Below are positions 8,627-18,371 of a DNA stretch of 64,000 bases, piece by piece (positions within the stretch are counted from its first letter, which is position 1; the number at the start of each line of letters is the position of its first letter). The notes beneath the pieces were generated by a model, which did not search any database, was not told the DNA's origin, and saw only the letters and a program-made list of their open reading frames with translations. The position numbers and the translations under genes were made by a program. The DNA comes from Bartonella sp. AU16XJBT (GTDB taxonomy: Bacteria; Pseudomonadota; Alphaproteobacteria; Rhizobiales; Rhizobiaceae), in NCBI RefSeq assembly GCF_028618665.1, contig NZ_JAQITF010000009.1, forward strand, positions 1 to 64,000. The letters run 5' to 3'.

Positions 8627-10369
8627 CTATAAATTTTCATGATTATGCATATTCTTTACAGACCTTTGCTCTGCGATATGCTCTATAATGCCATTGGCAA
8701 TTTCTTCATCATCCGTTACTACAACATCAGCACCTAAATCAATGAGATAAGCTGTTTCTGTGTCGGATAATGCATGTGTGATTATCTGGATATCCTTCTT
8801 CATATCACGTATATTCACGATACATTCTCCTACTTCAATGGTACTCCGCATTGTAATAACAACTTTATGTGCATTATTTATATTGGCTGCGTTCATGATT
8901 TCTTGTTGAATGATATTGCCGCAAATAGCCTCAAAGCCATCTGAAATTGCTTTATCAGCGAGGCGTTTTGATTCTTCCACAATTACTATAGGTTTATCTC
9001 TATTTCTTAAAGATAATGCAACACACTTACCAATACGACTATAGCCAATAATGACGATATGGTTGTTTTTTAAGGTCATTGGTAAAAAATCTTGGTCAGG
9101 ATCTTGTGGATTAATGTCAATAATTGTTTGGGTATTTTGTGAAGAGACAGAAAATTTTTCTAGACGTTTTTTAATTTTATTACAGGCAATGAAAACAAGA
9201 GGATTGAGCAAAATAGAAAAAATTGCTCCTCCAAGAATTAAATCATGAGCGTCATTGTTTAAAAGTCCTAAGCTTAGACTTAAACCAGCAAGGATAAAGG
9301 AAAATTCTCCGATTTGGGCAAGGCTTGCAGCAATTGTCAAAGCTGTTGCATTAGAATAGCGAAAAGCTTTAACGATGAAAAAAGCAACAGCAGATTTTCC
9401 AATGACGATAATGAATAAGGTTGCTAAGAGAGGAAAAAAATGAGTCAAAAGTTTTTCTGGATCAAATAACATGCCGACAGAAACAAAAAAGAGAACAGAA
9501 AAAGCATCGCGCAGTGGTAAGGATTCTTCAGCAGCACGGTGACTTAACTCTGATTCGCTCATGACCATACCGGCAAAAAAAGCACCAAGAGAAAGAGAAA
9601 CACCAAATAAATGAGCAGCTCCGAAAGCTACGCCTAGGGCAATAGCAAAGACGCTAAGACGGAATAATTCACGTGATCCCGATTGTGCGCTCATTTTTAA
9701 GAGCCATGGGATAACGCGTCGCCCAATGACAAGCATTAGTGCGATAAATATAATTACTTTCAAGATGGTGAGACCAAAAACGCCCCAAATACTTAAATCC
9801 AACCATTGAACGAGAGGATCCAATGTTTCTTTATTGGTACTGTTAAGGGTGCTTGCCAAGGATGGGATGAGAACAAGGATAAGGACCATTGCTAAATCCT
9901 CAATAATCAACCATCCAACGGCAATGCGCCCTTTTTCTGTTTCAATAAGATGACGCTCTTGCAAGGCACGTAACAGGATAACAGTACTTGCTATGGATAA
10001 AGCAAGACCGAAGATCAAACTCCCGCTAAGGCCCCATCCCATAATCAGACCAAGGCATAAGCCTAGAAGAGTAGAAAATGCCATCTGTGCAATAGCAGCA
10101 GGAACAGCAATCGCTTTGACAGATAAAAGATCTTTTAAGGAAAAGTGTAGCCCAACACCAAACATGAGCAAAATAATACCAATTTCAGCAAGTTGATTGA
10201 TAATAACGGAATCTATTTTAAATCCGCCTGTATTGGGCCCCACGATGACACCAGCTAACAAGTAGCCCACAAGGGGTGAAATTCGCAAACGGCTAGCAAT
10301 CATTCCTAAGAGAAATGCTAAACATAAACCGGCAACAATGGTTGTAATAAGTGGTGTGTCGTGGAGCAT
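8627..10369 (-). CDS. ybaL: CPA2 cation:proton antiporter, YbaL/KefB type
   Basis: A 580-residue protein with an N-terminal Na+/H+-exchanger domain of about 12-13 helices (residues 1-390) and a C-terminal TrkA-N Rossmann domain (about 425-545, with the dinucleotide-binding VIIGYSRIGKCVA). The opening matches E. coli YbaL nearly residue for residue (TPLITTIVAGLCLAFLLGM, RISPLVGYLLAGV, LLMFGVGLHFSLKDL). It is expected to exchange potassium or sodium for protons under control of a bound nucleotide. It sits upstream of the LPG-synthase-type gene in the same orientation. Ion specificity and regulation are inferred from the family. The start ATG at 10369 fits the family N-terminus. Confidence 0.85.
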   Translation of the reverse strand: MLHDTPLITTIVAGLCLAFLLGMIASRLRISPLVGYLLAGVIVGPNTGGFKIDSVIINQLAEIGIILLMFGVGLHFSLKDLLSVKAIAVPAAIAQMAFSTLLGLCLGLIMGWGLSGSLIFGLALSIASTVILLRALQERHLIETEKGRIAVGWLIIEDLAMVLILVLIPSLASTLNSTNKETLDPLVQWLDLSIWGVFGLTILKVIIFIALMLVIGRRVIPWLLKMSAQSGSRELFRLSVFAIALGVAFGAAHLFGVSLSLGAFFAGMVMSESELSHRAAEESLPLRDAFSVLFFVSVGMLFDPEKLLTHFFPLLATLFIIVIGKSAVAFFIVKAFRYSNATALTIAASLAQIGEFSFILAGLSLSLGLLNNDAHDLILGGAIFSILLNPLVFIACNKIKKRLEKFSVSSQNTQTIIDINPQDPDQDFLPMTLKNNHIVIIGYSRIGKCVALSLRNRDKPIVIVEESKRLADKAISDGFEAICGNIIQQEIMNAANINNAHKVVITMRSTIEVGECIVNIRDMKKDIQIITHALSDTETAYLIDLGADVVVTDDEEIANGIIEHIAEQRSVKNMHNHENL

Positions 10370-10469
10370 GGATTATTTTCTATTCTTGATTAAAAAGCGA
10401 AGGAATGAAGATGCCTCTTATTTCTTTGAGACGGGAGGAATGATGTATCATATGCATTAAAGAACATTT

Positions 10470-12983
10470 TCATTTCGCTTTAGTATTTACACGACTATTT
10501 CGTTCACGCCACCAATTTCCTAGCAGGAGTAAAATAGGAGCGGCAATAAAGATAGAGGATGATGTTGCAATAATAATCCCAAAGACCATGGGCAATGCAA
10601 AATTATGAACGGCACTTCCACCCCATATCGCCATGGGGAGCATAGCAAGAATTGTTGTGGCTGATGTAAAAAAGCAACGGACAAGAACCTGATTAATTGA
10701 TAGATCAATTAGTTCGCGCAATGGCATTTTTTTATAAAGACGCATATTTTCGCGCATTCTATCATAGACCACAACCTTATCATTTATAGAATATCCAACA
10801 ATTGTTAAGAGTGCAGCGATGGCTGTTAAATTAAAATCAAATTGAAATAAAGCAAAAAAGCCAATCATTTTTGTGGTGTCTAGAATGAGTGTGACAATGG
10901 CTCCAATAGCAAAGAACCACTCAAAGCGTAACCATATATAGAGAGTCATGGCAATTGCCGCGAGAATAACAGCCGTAAACGCAGCTGTGGCAAGTTCGCC
11001 TGAAATTTTGGGGCCAACAACTTCTATTTGATCAAATGTGGTATCGGGATAGATATTTTGTACAGCTGTTTTGACTTTATCAATGGCTATGGTTTGTTGT
11101 GCTTCGCTCCCACTTTGTTTCTGTATGCGAATGAGTATGGTGTTTTCTTTATCGATATTTTGCAGGGTAATTTCACCAATATTAAGGGTAGAAAGCTTGG
11201 AACGCAGGGTTGCTAGGTTTGCTGGTACTTTCGTAGTAATACTCATTTGGCTGCCGCCAATAAAATCAATTCCGAAATTCAAGCCAGGCTTAAAAAAGAG
11301 AAAAACTGAAGCTATGGATAAAATAATTGAGATGCCAATACCAATGAATCGCGCTTTCATAAAGTGGAAAGTTGTATTTTGAGGGATAATGTTGAAAGCA
11401 GAATGAATATGCAATTTTTTTATTTTCCATTTACGAACAATCCAAATCATGATGATGCGTACAATGGTGATATTGGTGAACATAGAGATGATAATACCAA
11501 GCAACATTGTGACGGCAAAACCACGAACCGGACCGGTGCCAAACCAAAATAGTAAAACAGTCGCTATAATTGCCGTAACATTTGCATCAACAATGGTTGC
11601 AAAAGCCTGTTTAAATCCACGATCTAGGGCAGCAAAAGCACTCACACCTTTTCGACTTTCTTCACGGATACGTTCATTGATGAGAATATTCGCATCAACG
11701 GCAATCCCGATACCTAAGATAATACCAGCAATACCAGGCAGGGTTAGCGTTGCACCGAGGAGACTGAGGGCTGCAAATGTTAAAATCGTGTGGAGCGCTA
11801 GTGCTATATTGGCAATGAGCCCCCAAATCCGGTAGAGAAGAAAAATAAAAATTGCAACAAGCATAAAACCGATTATGCCGGTATAAAGTCCCATTTGAAT
11901 GGCATCAGCACCAAGATTTGGTCCTACCGTTCTCTCTTCAATGACCGTGAGTGGGGCGGGGAGGGAACCAGCGCGAAGCAGAGCAGCCAGAGTTGAGGCT
12001 TCTTTTGGGTCAAAGTTTCCTGTAATTTGACCTTGTCCATTGGGAATAACACTATTGATGGTAGGAGCGGTTAAAACCTTATTATCCAGAACAATAGCAA
12101 AAGGACGGTTAATATTTTGTCGTGTTATATCGGCAAATATTTTTGCACCAGCGGAATCTAGTGTAAATGAAATAATAGAACGTCCTGGCATTTGCGGGTC
12201 GAAACCAGCGCGGGCGTCTTTAAGGACATTTCCATCTAAGGCAATTTGATCATAAATCGCATAATGTTGTGTTTCATCCGTATATCCAGGAAGGATAGAA
12301 ACACCTATAGGGGGATTATTGGGGTCCACATTAGAAGGAACAAGATGAAAACTCATCTTAGCGGTCGTGCCTAAAAGATCTCGCAGTTGTTTTGGATCTT
12401 GTAAGCCAGGCAATTGGACCATAATACGATCATTTCCAACCTTTTGGATCGCTGGTTCTGAAACACCAACTTGATCGATACGGCGACGGATGATTTCTAA
12501 GCTTTGTTCAATAGCGTTGCTTACACGGTCTTTTATACCAGCTTCCGTTAATGTAACGCGAAGAGTTTCATTTTGAGCACTGATCATGATATTATGTTCT
12601 GTCGTGCCAAAGCTACTGCGTATGGGGGTTATTAATGTTTTTAAAGCAGAGAGTGCTTTTTCAGTTTGTGATGGATCAGAAATAAGGGCAACAACGCTAT
12701 CTTCAACGATACGTACACTTGAGGTACGGATTTGTTTTTCGCGCAATGTATTGCGCACGTTGCTTAAAACGATGTGTAATTGATCGCGTTTTAACGTTTT
12801 GCTATCAACCTCGAGCAGGAGAGAAGAGCCTCCTTGAAGATCAAGACCAAGGGCTACACGGGTGTCGGGTAAGAATTTCGAATTTTTAACTTGTTCGTGT
12901 GAAAATAAATTGGGTAAGGCAATATAAATGCTGCTTAAAAGGATACAGCAATAAAGGGTAGTTAACCAACCAGGTGTACGCAT
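10470..12983 (-). CDS. secDF: SecD-SecF fusion protein translocase subunit
   Basis: An 837-residue fusion of the two accessory subunits of the Sec translocon, which use the proton gradient to pull exported proteins across the inner membrane. The SecD half (about 1-505) has an N-terminal helix, the ALGLDLQGGSSLLLEVD motif near residue 45, a large periplasmic P1 domain with the RRRIDQVGVSEPAIQ stretch, and a membrane part with GIGIAVDANILINERIREE. The SecF half (about 530-825) begins with another periplasmic loop (GLNFGIDFIGG) and has GYSINDKVVVYDRMREN. Twelve helices are expected. E. coli encodes the halves separately, while fusions are usual in several alphaproteobacteria. No yajC is seen next to it. 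Confidence 0.95.
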   Translation of the reverse strand: MRTPGWLTTLYCCILLSSIYIALPNLFSHEQVKNSKFLPDTRVALGLDLQGGSSLLLEVDSKTLKRDQLHIVLSNVRNTLREKQIRTSSVRIVEDSVVALISDPSQTEKALSALKTLITPIRSSFGTTEHNIMISAQNETLRVTLTEAGIKDRVSNAIEQSLEIIRRRIDQVGVSEPAIQKVGNDRIMVQLPGLQDPKQLRDLLGTTAKMSFHLVPSNVDPNNPPIGVSILPGYTDETQHYAIYDQIALDGNVLKDARAGFDPQMPGRSIISFTLDSAGAKIFADITRQNINRPFAIVLDNKVLTAPTINSVIPNGQGQITGNFDPKEASTLAALLRAGSLPAPLTVIEERTVGPNLGADAIQMGLYTGIIGFMLVAIFIFLLYRIWGLIANIALALHTILTFAALSLLGATLTLPGIAGIILGIGIAVDANILINERIREESRKGVSAFAALDRGFKQAFATIVDANVTAIIATVLLFWFGTGPVRGFAVTMLLGIIISMFTNITIVRIIMIWIVRKWKIKKLHIHSAFNIIPQNTTFHFMKARFIGIGISIILSIASVFLFFKPGLNFGIDFIGGSQMSITTKVPANLATLRSKLSTLNIGEITLQNIDKENTILIRIQKQSGSEAQQTIAIDKVKTAVQNIYPDTTFDQIEVVGPKISGELATAAFTAVILAAIAMTLYIWLRFEWFFAIGAIVTLILDTTKMIGFFALFQFDFNLTAIAALLTIVGYSINDKVVVYDRMRENMRLYKKMPLRELIDLSINQVLVRCFFTSATTILAMLPMAIWGGSAVHNFALPMVFGIIIATSSSIFIAAPILLLLGNWWRERNSRVNTKAK

Positions 12984-13074
12984 GATATATTCCGCTAATA
13001 GGCAATCTAACTGTGATTCAAAGTTAAAAGCACAAATAAGATAAGATGATCGTTTTATAATTCAAGGAAAAGGA

Positions 13075-13461
13075 TTAAGTGTGTTCATTGGGAGGAGCCC
13101 GTTTATTTGAGAAATATTGCATTTTGACGTTACGAAGTCGTGCGTCAATAGCTGGAATTTTTATTAAAAAGAAATCCAATGTTAGGATTTTTTGAAAGGT
13201 CCTCATAAAAATAGATTCTACATGGAGTGTTACACGCTTTTGGGTGTCAGTTGTGGTAACATTCAATTGATCATGCTTGCTTTGTAAATCAAATCTATTC
13301 GTAATAATATTCCTAATGATGTTACTGGTGTGTGATTGTTTGATTAAATCAGCAAGCGTTCCTAGGTTACTCGTCAAAAATACACCCAAACTGGATAGAA
13401 AAATCCAAGTCATCAAAGGGAGCAAATTTTCTTTTTTGCAATAGGGGTACAAAAAAAGCAT
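13075..13461 (-). CDS. Small hypothetical protein with one hydrophobic segment
   Basis: A 128-codon frame I do not recognise. It has a GAAGG ribosome site about 10 nt before the ATG at 13461, and a second possible start lies at MTWIFLSS (residue 17). One hydrophobic segment (about residues 12-36) could anchor it in the membrane, and the rest is polar and basic. It is directly upstream of secDF on the same strand (about 90 bp gap). Codon composition is not clearly different from neighbours. It may be a genuine lineage-specific gene or a chance frame. Confidence 0.4.
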   Translation of the reverse strand: MLFLYPYCKKENLLPLMTWIFLSSLGVFLTSNLGTLADLIKQSHTSNIIRNIITNRFDLQSKHDQLNVTTTDTQKRVTLHVESIFMRTFQKILTLDFFLIKIPAIDARLRNVKMQYFSNKRAPPNEHT

Positions 13462-13643
13462 GCGAGAGGTGCCTTCTTTAATCTTATTAAATTCAACTTA
13501 CGATTATTCTTCTCTCTTATTATCAGTATTATAGGATAAGGGAAAGCTTTTATAAGATTATTCTACAAAAGTTGAAAATATCTGCCTTGTACTATATTTA
13601 AAAAAGGGTGGTATAGAATCCTTTTTGTGCACATAAGGTAGAT

Positions 13644-16019
13644 ATGTATTCATTTTGTAGAAAAAACACCCATATACTTTTCCTTCTTTTGGGGATTATC
13701 TTTGTTTTTAATTCTGGTGCATGGGGAAATAGGGAGGCACAAAATACAATTGTCGAACAAACAATAGCTTCTTATTCAGTTGATGAAATTATTCAACAAC
13801 AACAGCTGATTATTGAGAATCTTGAAGAAAATACTGAAACTTTAAAAAGAGATTTTGACAGAAAATCAGAAGATGAGCGTGCTTTGGAAGAACTGCGCTT
13901 ACGTGCACAAGATATCAGTGAACGTGCTATTAAGGCAGCATTTGTTTTGCGTTCACCTCTTAATGAGATTAATGCACTTCTTGATCAATTAACCGAGCTC
14001 CATCATGACGTAAAAAAACTGAAAAGCTCAGTGAAGGAATACGCTTACTTGATAGAGCAAAAGGCTAAAATTAATAGTATGATGCTTCGGTTTGAAGCAA
14101 TTTTTTTGGCGACAAATAGAATAGCTGAACTTTCTATTTCTCAATCTCGTGAGCTTTTTAAACGCACACTGACAGATAGGGTTGAGTTTTCGATCCCGAT
14201 GATTAAACATCTTGTCCAGAAAACAAAAGAGGCTTCATCAGATTTTCTTTTGCTGTTGAGCTCGTGGTGGAATTTTATATTTTATTTCAAGCCATTACAA
14301 TTTTTTCTTTGCTTTTTGATTCCACTTTTTAGCATTTTGGGACTTTCATATTTTTCTCGCAAGATTCTTGTCCATGTGTATTGCCATTTTACCAAGTCTA
14401 ACGAGGAGATATCTTATTTACAACGCTTATTGATTGCCTTTATTTCAGTTCTCTTACCTTCGCTTATCTGTGTTCTTTGCGTTTATCTTGTGTTGTTTTT
14501 GTTTCGTCATTTTAATTTAGATCCAGGTAAGCTTACGACTGTTTTTGATATGATCGGTTGTCAAATTATTTTAGTATTTTTAATCAATCGCTTAGCGGTT
14601 GTTCTTTTATCATCGAATATGCCCCATATCCGTCTTTTCAATGTTGCACCATCTTCTGCTTATCAATTGGTGATTTTACTTACTTCTTTAGGGGGCATTT
14701 TGGCGTTTGATGCTGTTTTTGATAGTATTTATCAAATTATTTCAGCGCCTCTATCTTTGACAATTGCTAAAAGTTTTATTGCTGTTTTTCTTGTCGCGAT
14801 ATTACTGTTTATAATAGCATTTATCCCTTTGCGGTTTAGTCGTAGGCCTTTTCAGGGAGAGAAAAGAGAAGCATATTTTTTGCCATTTTATATACGCATA
14901 CCTTTTATTGGCTTGGGATTATTGCTCTTTGTGTTGAATTTTTTAGGCTATGTTGGTCTCGCGCGTTTTATTATGCAGCAAATTCTGATTGGTGGGGCAT
15001 TTTTAGTTCTCATGTATTTAGGCATAAAAAGTTCTCAAGCAATTGGAATTAAAGGACAATTTATGAAGACAGCGGTTGGTCATTTTTTGATGCAGCGGTT
15101 TCATTTAGAAGAAAAAACGATGAATCAATTGGGAATTGTGGTAAGCGTTTTTCTCAATTTGTTTGTTGTTGTATTTTGTGCAATGCCAATTGCTGTACAG
15201 TTTGGATTTTCCTATTCTGATTTGAAAGCAGTTTTGTGGCAATCGGTGACCGGTTTTCAGATCGGAAATATGACTCTTTCTTTGTTTTCTCTTGTAACAG
15301 GAATTATTTCTTTTTGTGTCTGTTGGTTCCTTATTCGCCGATTTATTGGTTGGCTAGATCATGTGGTGTTGGCCCATGGAGAATTCGATTCTGGTATCCG
15401 TAATTCTATCAAAACAGTGATAAGTTATGGAGGCGTTGTTGTGTCTGCTTTGACAGGATTATCAATGGCAGGTTTGGATCTTAGAAATTTTGCTCTTATT
15501 GCTGGAGGACTTTCACTTGGTATAGGTTTTGGTTTACAAAATATTGTTCAAAACTTTGTCTCTGGACTTATTATTTTAGTTGGAAGACCATTTAAAATAG
15601 GAGACTATATAGAATCCGGATCAGTAGGGGGGGTTGTTAAGCGTATTAGTGTGCGTGCAACAGAACTTGAGACGATTCAGCGTAAAACGATTATTATTCC
15701 CAATTCAAGCCTTATTAATAATAACGTTAGTAATTGGACACGACGTAATAAAGTAGGACGAATTGATATTCCAGTGACTGTATCATCCAAGGTTTCTCCA
15801 GAGCATGTTGTTGAAATTTTGTTAGAGATTGCTTCTTCGACAGAAGGCGTTTTAAAAAATCCTATCCCACAGGTGAGTTTTACGGCATTTGATCGTAAGA
15901 GCTTTTCCTTTAATTTGGCTATTTATGTGCCTAATATTATTGCATCTTCTCATGTAACCAATACTCTTCGATTTGTCTTATATAAGCGTTTTGCTGAGGA
16001 AGGAATTTTAGAATGTTGA
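13644..16019 (+). CDS. MscS-family mechanosensitive channel, large periplasmic type
   Basis: A 791-residue inner-membrane protein. It has a probable signal peptide (about 1-28) and a periplasmic coiled-coil region (about 50-150, in the position of DUF3772). A series of hydrophobic helices follows (about 210-560), then a C-terminal MscS domain. The pore-lining segment and the start of the beta domain are clear: ALIAGGLSLGIGFGLQNIVQ, NFVSGLIILVGRP and FKIGDYIE at about residues 610-655. This intermediate length is typical of rhizobial MscS-like proteins rather than E. coli MscS (286 aa) or KefA (about 1120 aa). It probably releases solutes on osmotic downshock. Its stop overlaps the start of the next gene by 7 nt. 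Confidence 0.85.
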   Translation: MYSFCRKNTHILFLLLGIIFVFNSGAWGNREAQNTIVEQTIASYSVDEIIQQQQLIIENLEENTETLKRDFDRKSEDERALEELRLRAQDISERAIKAAFVLRSPLNEINALLDQLTELHHDVKKLKSSVKEYAYLIEQKAKINSMMLRFEAIFLATNRIAELSISQSRELFKRTLTDRVEFSIPMIKHLVQKTKEASSDFLLLLSSWWNFIFYFKPLQFFLCFLIPLFSILGLSYFSRKILVHVYCHFTKSNEEISYLQRLLIAFISVLLPSLICVLCVYLVLFLFRHFNLDPGKLTTVFDMIGCQIILVFLINRLAVVLLSSNMPHIRLFNVAPSSAYQLVILLTSLGGILAFDAVFDSIYQIISAPLSLTIAKSFIAVFLVAILLFIIAFIPLRFSRRPFQGEKREAYFLPFYIRIPFIGLGLLLFVLNFLGYVGLARFIMQQILIGGAFLVLMYLGIKSSQAIGIKGQFMKTAVGHFLMQRFHLEEKTMNQLGIVVSVFLNLFVVVFCAMPIAVQFGFSYSDLKAVLWQSVTGFQIGNMTLSLFSLVTGIISFCVCWFLIRRFIGWLDHVVLAHGEFDSGIRNSIKTVISYGGVVVSALTGLSMAGLDLRNFALIAGGLSLGIGFGLQNIVQNFVSGLIILVGRPFKIGDYIESGSVGGVVKRISVRATELETIQRKTIIIPNSSLINNNVSNWTRRNKVGRIDIPVTVSSKVSPEHVVEILLEIASSTEGVLKNPIPQVSFTAFDRKSFSFNLAIYVPNIIASSHVTNTLRFVLYKRFAEEGILEC

Positions 16020-16285
16020 GATATATTTATGCTTTGATTACAGTTACTCTGTTGAATATTTCTACCATAACGGCCTTTGCTGCAACAGTGAAAAATACTG
16101 ATTTAAAGATACAGTCTCTCATTATTGTCGAAGGAAGTATACCTTCAAAATTTTCTTTAAATATGCATCAAACAATAACAATTTGTATGAAGGGATGCTT
16201 TATCACTTTTCCTAATAAAGACCGTTTTGTAATAAAGGCAGACGATAATATAGAGATTAGTAGGGGAAGAGCAATTTTTAAATAA
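16013..16285 (+). CDS. Small exported hypothetical protein coupled to the MscS gene
   Basis: A 90-residue protein with a clear signal peptide (MLRYIYALITVTLLNIS... to the alanine-rich ITAFAA, about 22 residues). A short mature domain contains the motif QTITICMKGCFITFPNKDRF, with two cysteines that could form a disulfide. The ATG lies inside the last codons of the channel gene, so expression is probably coupled. I cannot name the family. Its periplasmic location and position suggest it may act with the channel, but that is inference. Confidence 0.65.
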   Translation: MLRYIYALITVTLLNISTITAFAATVKNTDLKIQSLIIVEGSIPSKFSLNMHQTITICMKGCFITFPNKDRFVIKADDNIEISRGRAIFK

Positions 16286-16869
16286 AATGATTGAGGACTT
16301 TTGTTTGGAGACAAACTTTAGAAGGATAAAGGTATTGCACTTGTTAATAATCTCACCCTTTGAAAAATGCTAGGAAAAAAGGGATGATTTTAGTGTAAGA
16401 TAGGTGTTATTTTATATAGATAGAATCTATAGTATTCATTTTTGATATAGAAGTATTGAGTTATATTTATAATACTTTTAATAAATATTAATTTTATAAA
16501 AATACTTACATCATTTTTAAAAAGTTTAAAAATTTATCTCATTAAAAGAGACATAAAATATTCTATTTTGTGTTTTTTGTGAGATAATTTTGATGCAAAA
16601 TGTTTTATATTTACTCATTTTAAAGTATATAATAGATAATTTTATTGAATATTTGTACTTTTTAGTATTTGTTATTCTAATATTTTTAAATTTATTAAAA
16701 TTTAATTGCTAAACTTCAATTTTAATGTAATGATGTATTTATGTAGTGATTGATTTAAATGTAACTATAAAGGAGTACATGTGATTTTGCGGCATAAGAT
16801 TTTATAAGACTTTGTTTTTCTAAATGTGATTTTTGATTATATTTAAATTTAGCAATGGGGTATAATTTT
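16286..16869. other. Very AT-rich spacer upstream of the outer-membrane protein gene
   Basis: About 580 bp, strongly AT-rich with many A/T runs and no coding potential. It presumably carries the promoter and control region of the outer-membrane protein gene. In Bartonella, hemin-binding protein genes are known to be regulated by iron/heme through upstream elements, but I cannot point to a specific box here. Confidence 0.4.
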
Positions 16870-17805
16870 ATGAATACAAAATTTATAACAGCATCTGTTT
16901 TTTCTTTGATTTCACCTTCTATAGTACAGGCTGCAGATGTGGTGGCTCCGGAAGAGCCAGTACATGTTGCTTCAGAGATTGTTGCTTCTTCACCTTTTTC
17001 TTGGGCAGGTTTTTATTTCGGAGGTCAAATTGGTGGCTTTTCAAGTAAAATTTCTGGAACAACGCCTGATGTTGAGGTTCCTCTCTATCCTGATAAGGAG
17101 AGTAAAAATAAGCCATGGGTGCCCCTTGAGAAACAGTATAAGCCTGAACTTTCTGGGTTTGTAGGTGGTCTATATGCGGGTATTAACTTTGATCTTGGTA
17201 ATAATTTGATTGTTGGTCTTGATACGGATATCCTTTTAACGGAAAAAAAGGATACAAAAACGAAATTTCTAGATGAGAAATCGGATATTGAAGAAACCGA
17301 GTCTGGTGGATCGGGCACTGAAGGAGATAAACCTGGTGGATCGGGTACTGAAGGCACAGAAGAGAAAAGTTTGAGAAGTATAAGCTTTACCAATGGACGG
17401 GGGCGCAGCTTTTCTCGATCTGATCCAGAGGATAAAGAAGAGAAAAATAGTTTAACTTTTAATCATACGTTCAAACAAAAATGGACGGGTGCCACACGGG
17501 TGCGTGTTGGGTTTTCTGCGGGGCGGGTGATGCCTTATATTGCTGGTGGTATCGCTTATGGGCAGTTTGAAGATATTTTATCGATAGTCATTACGGGAGA
17601 TGAGCGCTTCAATAAGACAGAGGATGCTACAAAAACGATGATTGGTTATACTCTTGGTGGTGGTGTTGATTTTGCAATGACAGATAATCTTGTTGTACGT
17701 GCGGAATATCGTTACTCGGATTTCGGTAAAAAGAAATTTAAAGACGAGATTGAACTTAAGTATAAGACGAATGACTTCCGTGCAGGGATAGCTTACAAAT
17801 TCTAG
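16870..17805 (+). CDS. Outer-membrane beta-barrel protein, hemin-binding/Omp31 type
   Basis: A 311-residue porin-like protein of the Omp25/Omp31 group, which includes the Bartonella hemin-binding proteins. It has a signal peptide ending ...SPSIVQA (about 21 residues), then the typical SPFSWAGFYFGGQIGG first strand and a middle strand SGFVGGLYAGINFDLG. The C-terminal half holds TGATRVRVGFSAGRVMPYIA and VVRAEYRYSDFG, with a terminal phenylalanine in FRAGIAYKF as needed for outer-membrane insertion. An unusual charged loop (about residues 120-195) contains a repeated GGSGTEG motif. I chose the second ATG (16870), which has GGGG 8 nt upstream and gives a normal signal peptide; the longer frame starts at 16855. 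Heme binding is inferred from the family. Confidence 0.8.
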   Translation: MNTKFITASVFSLISPSIVQAADVVAPEEPVHVASEIVASSPFSWAGFYFGGQIGGFSSKISGTTPDVEVPLYPDKESKNKPWVPLEKQYKPELSGFVGGLYAGINFDLGNNLIVGLDTDILLTEKKDTKTKFLDEKSDIEETESGGSGTEGDKPGGSGTEGTEEKSLRSISFTNGRGRSFSRSDPEDKEEKNSLTFNHTFKQKWTGATRVRVGFSAGRVMPYIAGGIAYGQFEDILSIVITGDERFNKTEDATKTMIGYTLGGGVDFAMTDNLVVRAEYRYSDFGKKKFKDEIELKYKTNDFRAGIAYKF

Positions 17806-17838
17806 TTATTTGTGAAAATAAAGAAGCTTAAGTTTAAG

Positions 17839-17862
17839 AGGTCCTATCTTGATAGGGCCTTT
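17839..17862 (+). terminator. Intrinsic terminator of the outer-membrane protein gene
   Basis: GGTCCTATC and GATAGGGCC form a 9-bp stem with one G-U pair and a 2-nt (effectively 4-nt) loop, followed by TTTATCTTTTG. It lies about 35 bp past the stop codon. Confidence 0.6.
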
Positions 17863-18137
17863 ATCTTTTGAAATTTTATGCATTGTAAATGCTATTTTAT
17901 GGTGAAGAAAAAGTTTTTGACTTTGAGTGACGATGAGGAGGTAAGGAAGAGTTACTCAGATTCTTAATTATTAAGAATGAATTTTTTGATTCATAAGGTA
18001 TGGCTAAAATATTCCTTCTCACAGAAAGGGCGATTCGCCTTTCGCGTTATCACAGTTTCATTTGATAATATCATTACAGCATTGTTTAAAGATCATTTTT
18101 CTATCCAAATGATTAAAAAACAAAAAAATGCATAGAA

Positions 18138-18223
18138 TGGTGCGGACGGCGGGACTTGAACCCGCAAGGTCTTCGACCGGCAGATTTTAAGTCTGCTATG
18201 TTTACCGTTTTCATCACGTCCGC
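18138..18223 (-). tRNA. tRNA-Leu (TAA)
   Basis: On the minus strand the acceptor arm GCGGACG pairs with CGTCCGC. A short variable stem typical of leucine tRNAs (GGTCGAAGACCT) and the T-arm GCGGGTTCAAGTCCCGC are present. The anticodon stem GCAGA/TCTGC encloses CTTAAAA, giving anticodon TAA. The discriminator is A and CCA is encoded. Confidence 0.95.
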
Positions 18224-18371
18224 GATGAAAGTCCTCTCATAAGCTATATCTTTTATTGAATCAAGAATTAATGACAAAAGAAAAAATTTTCATTTTTTTT
18301 AGTGAAATTTTGACTGACAATGCTTTTCTTTATCGCTAGAAGAAGCCTGTATAATATAAACAAAGCATGAA

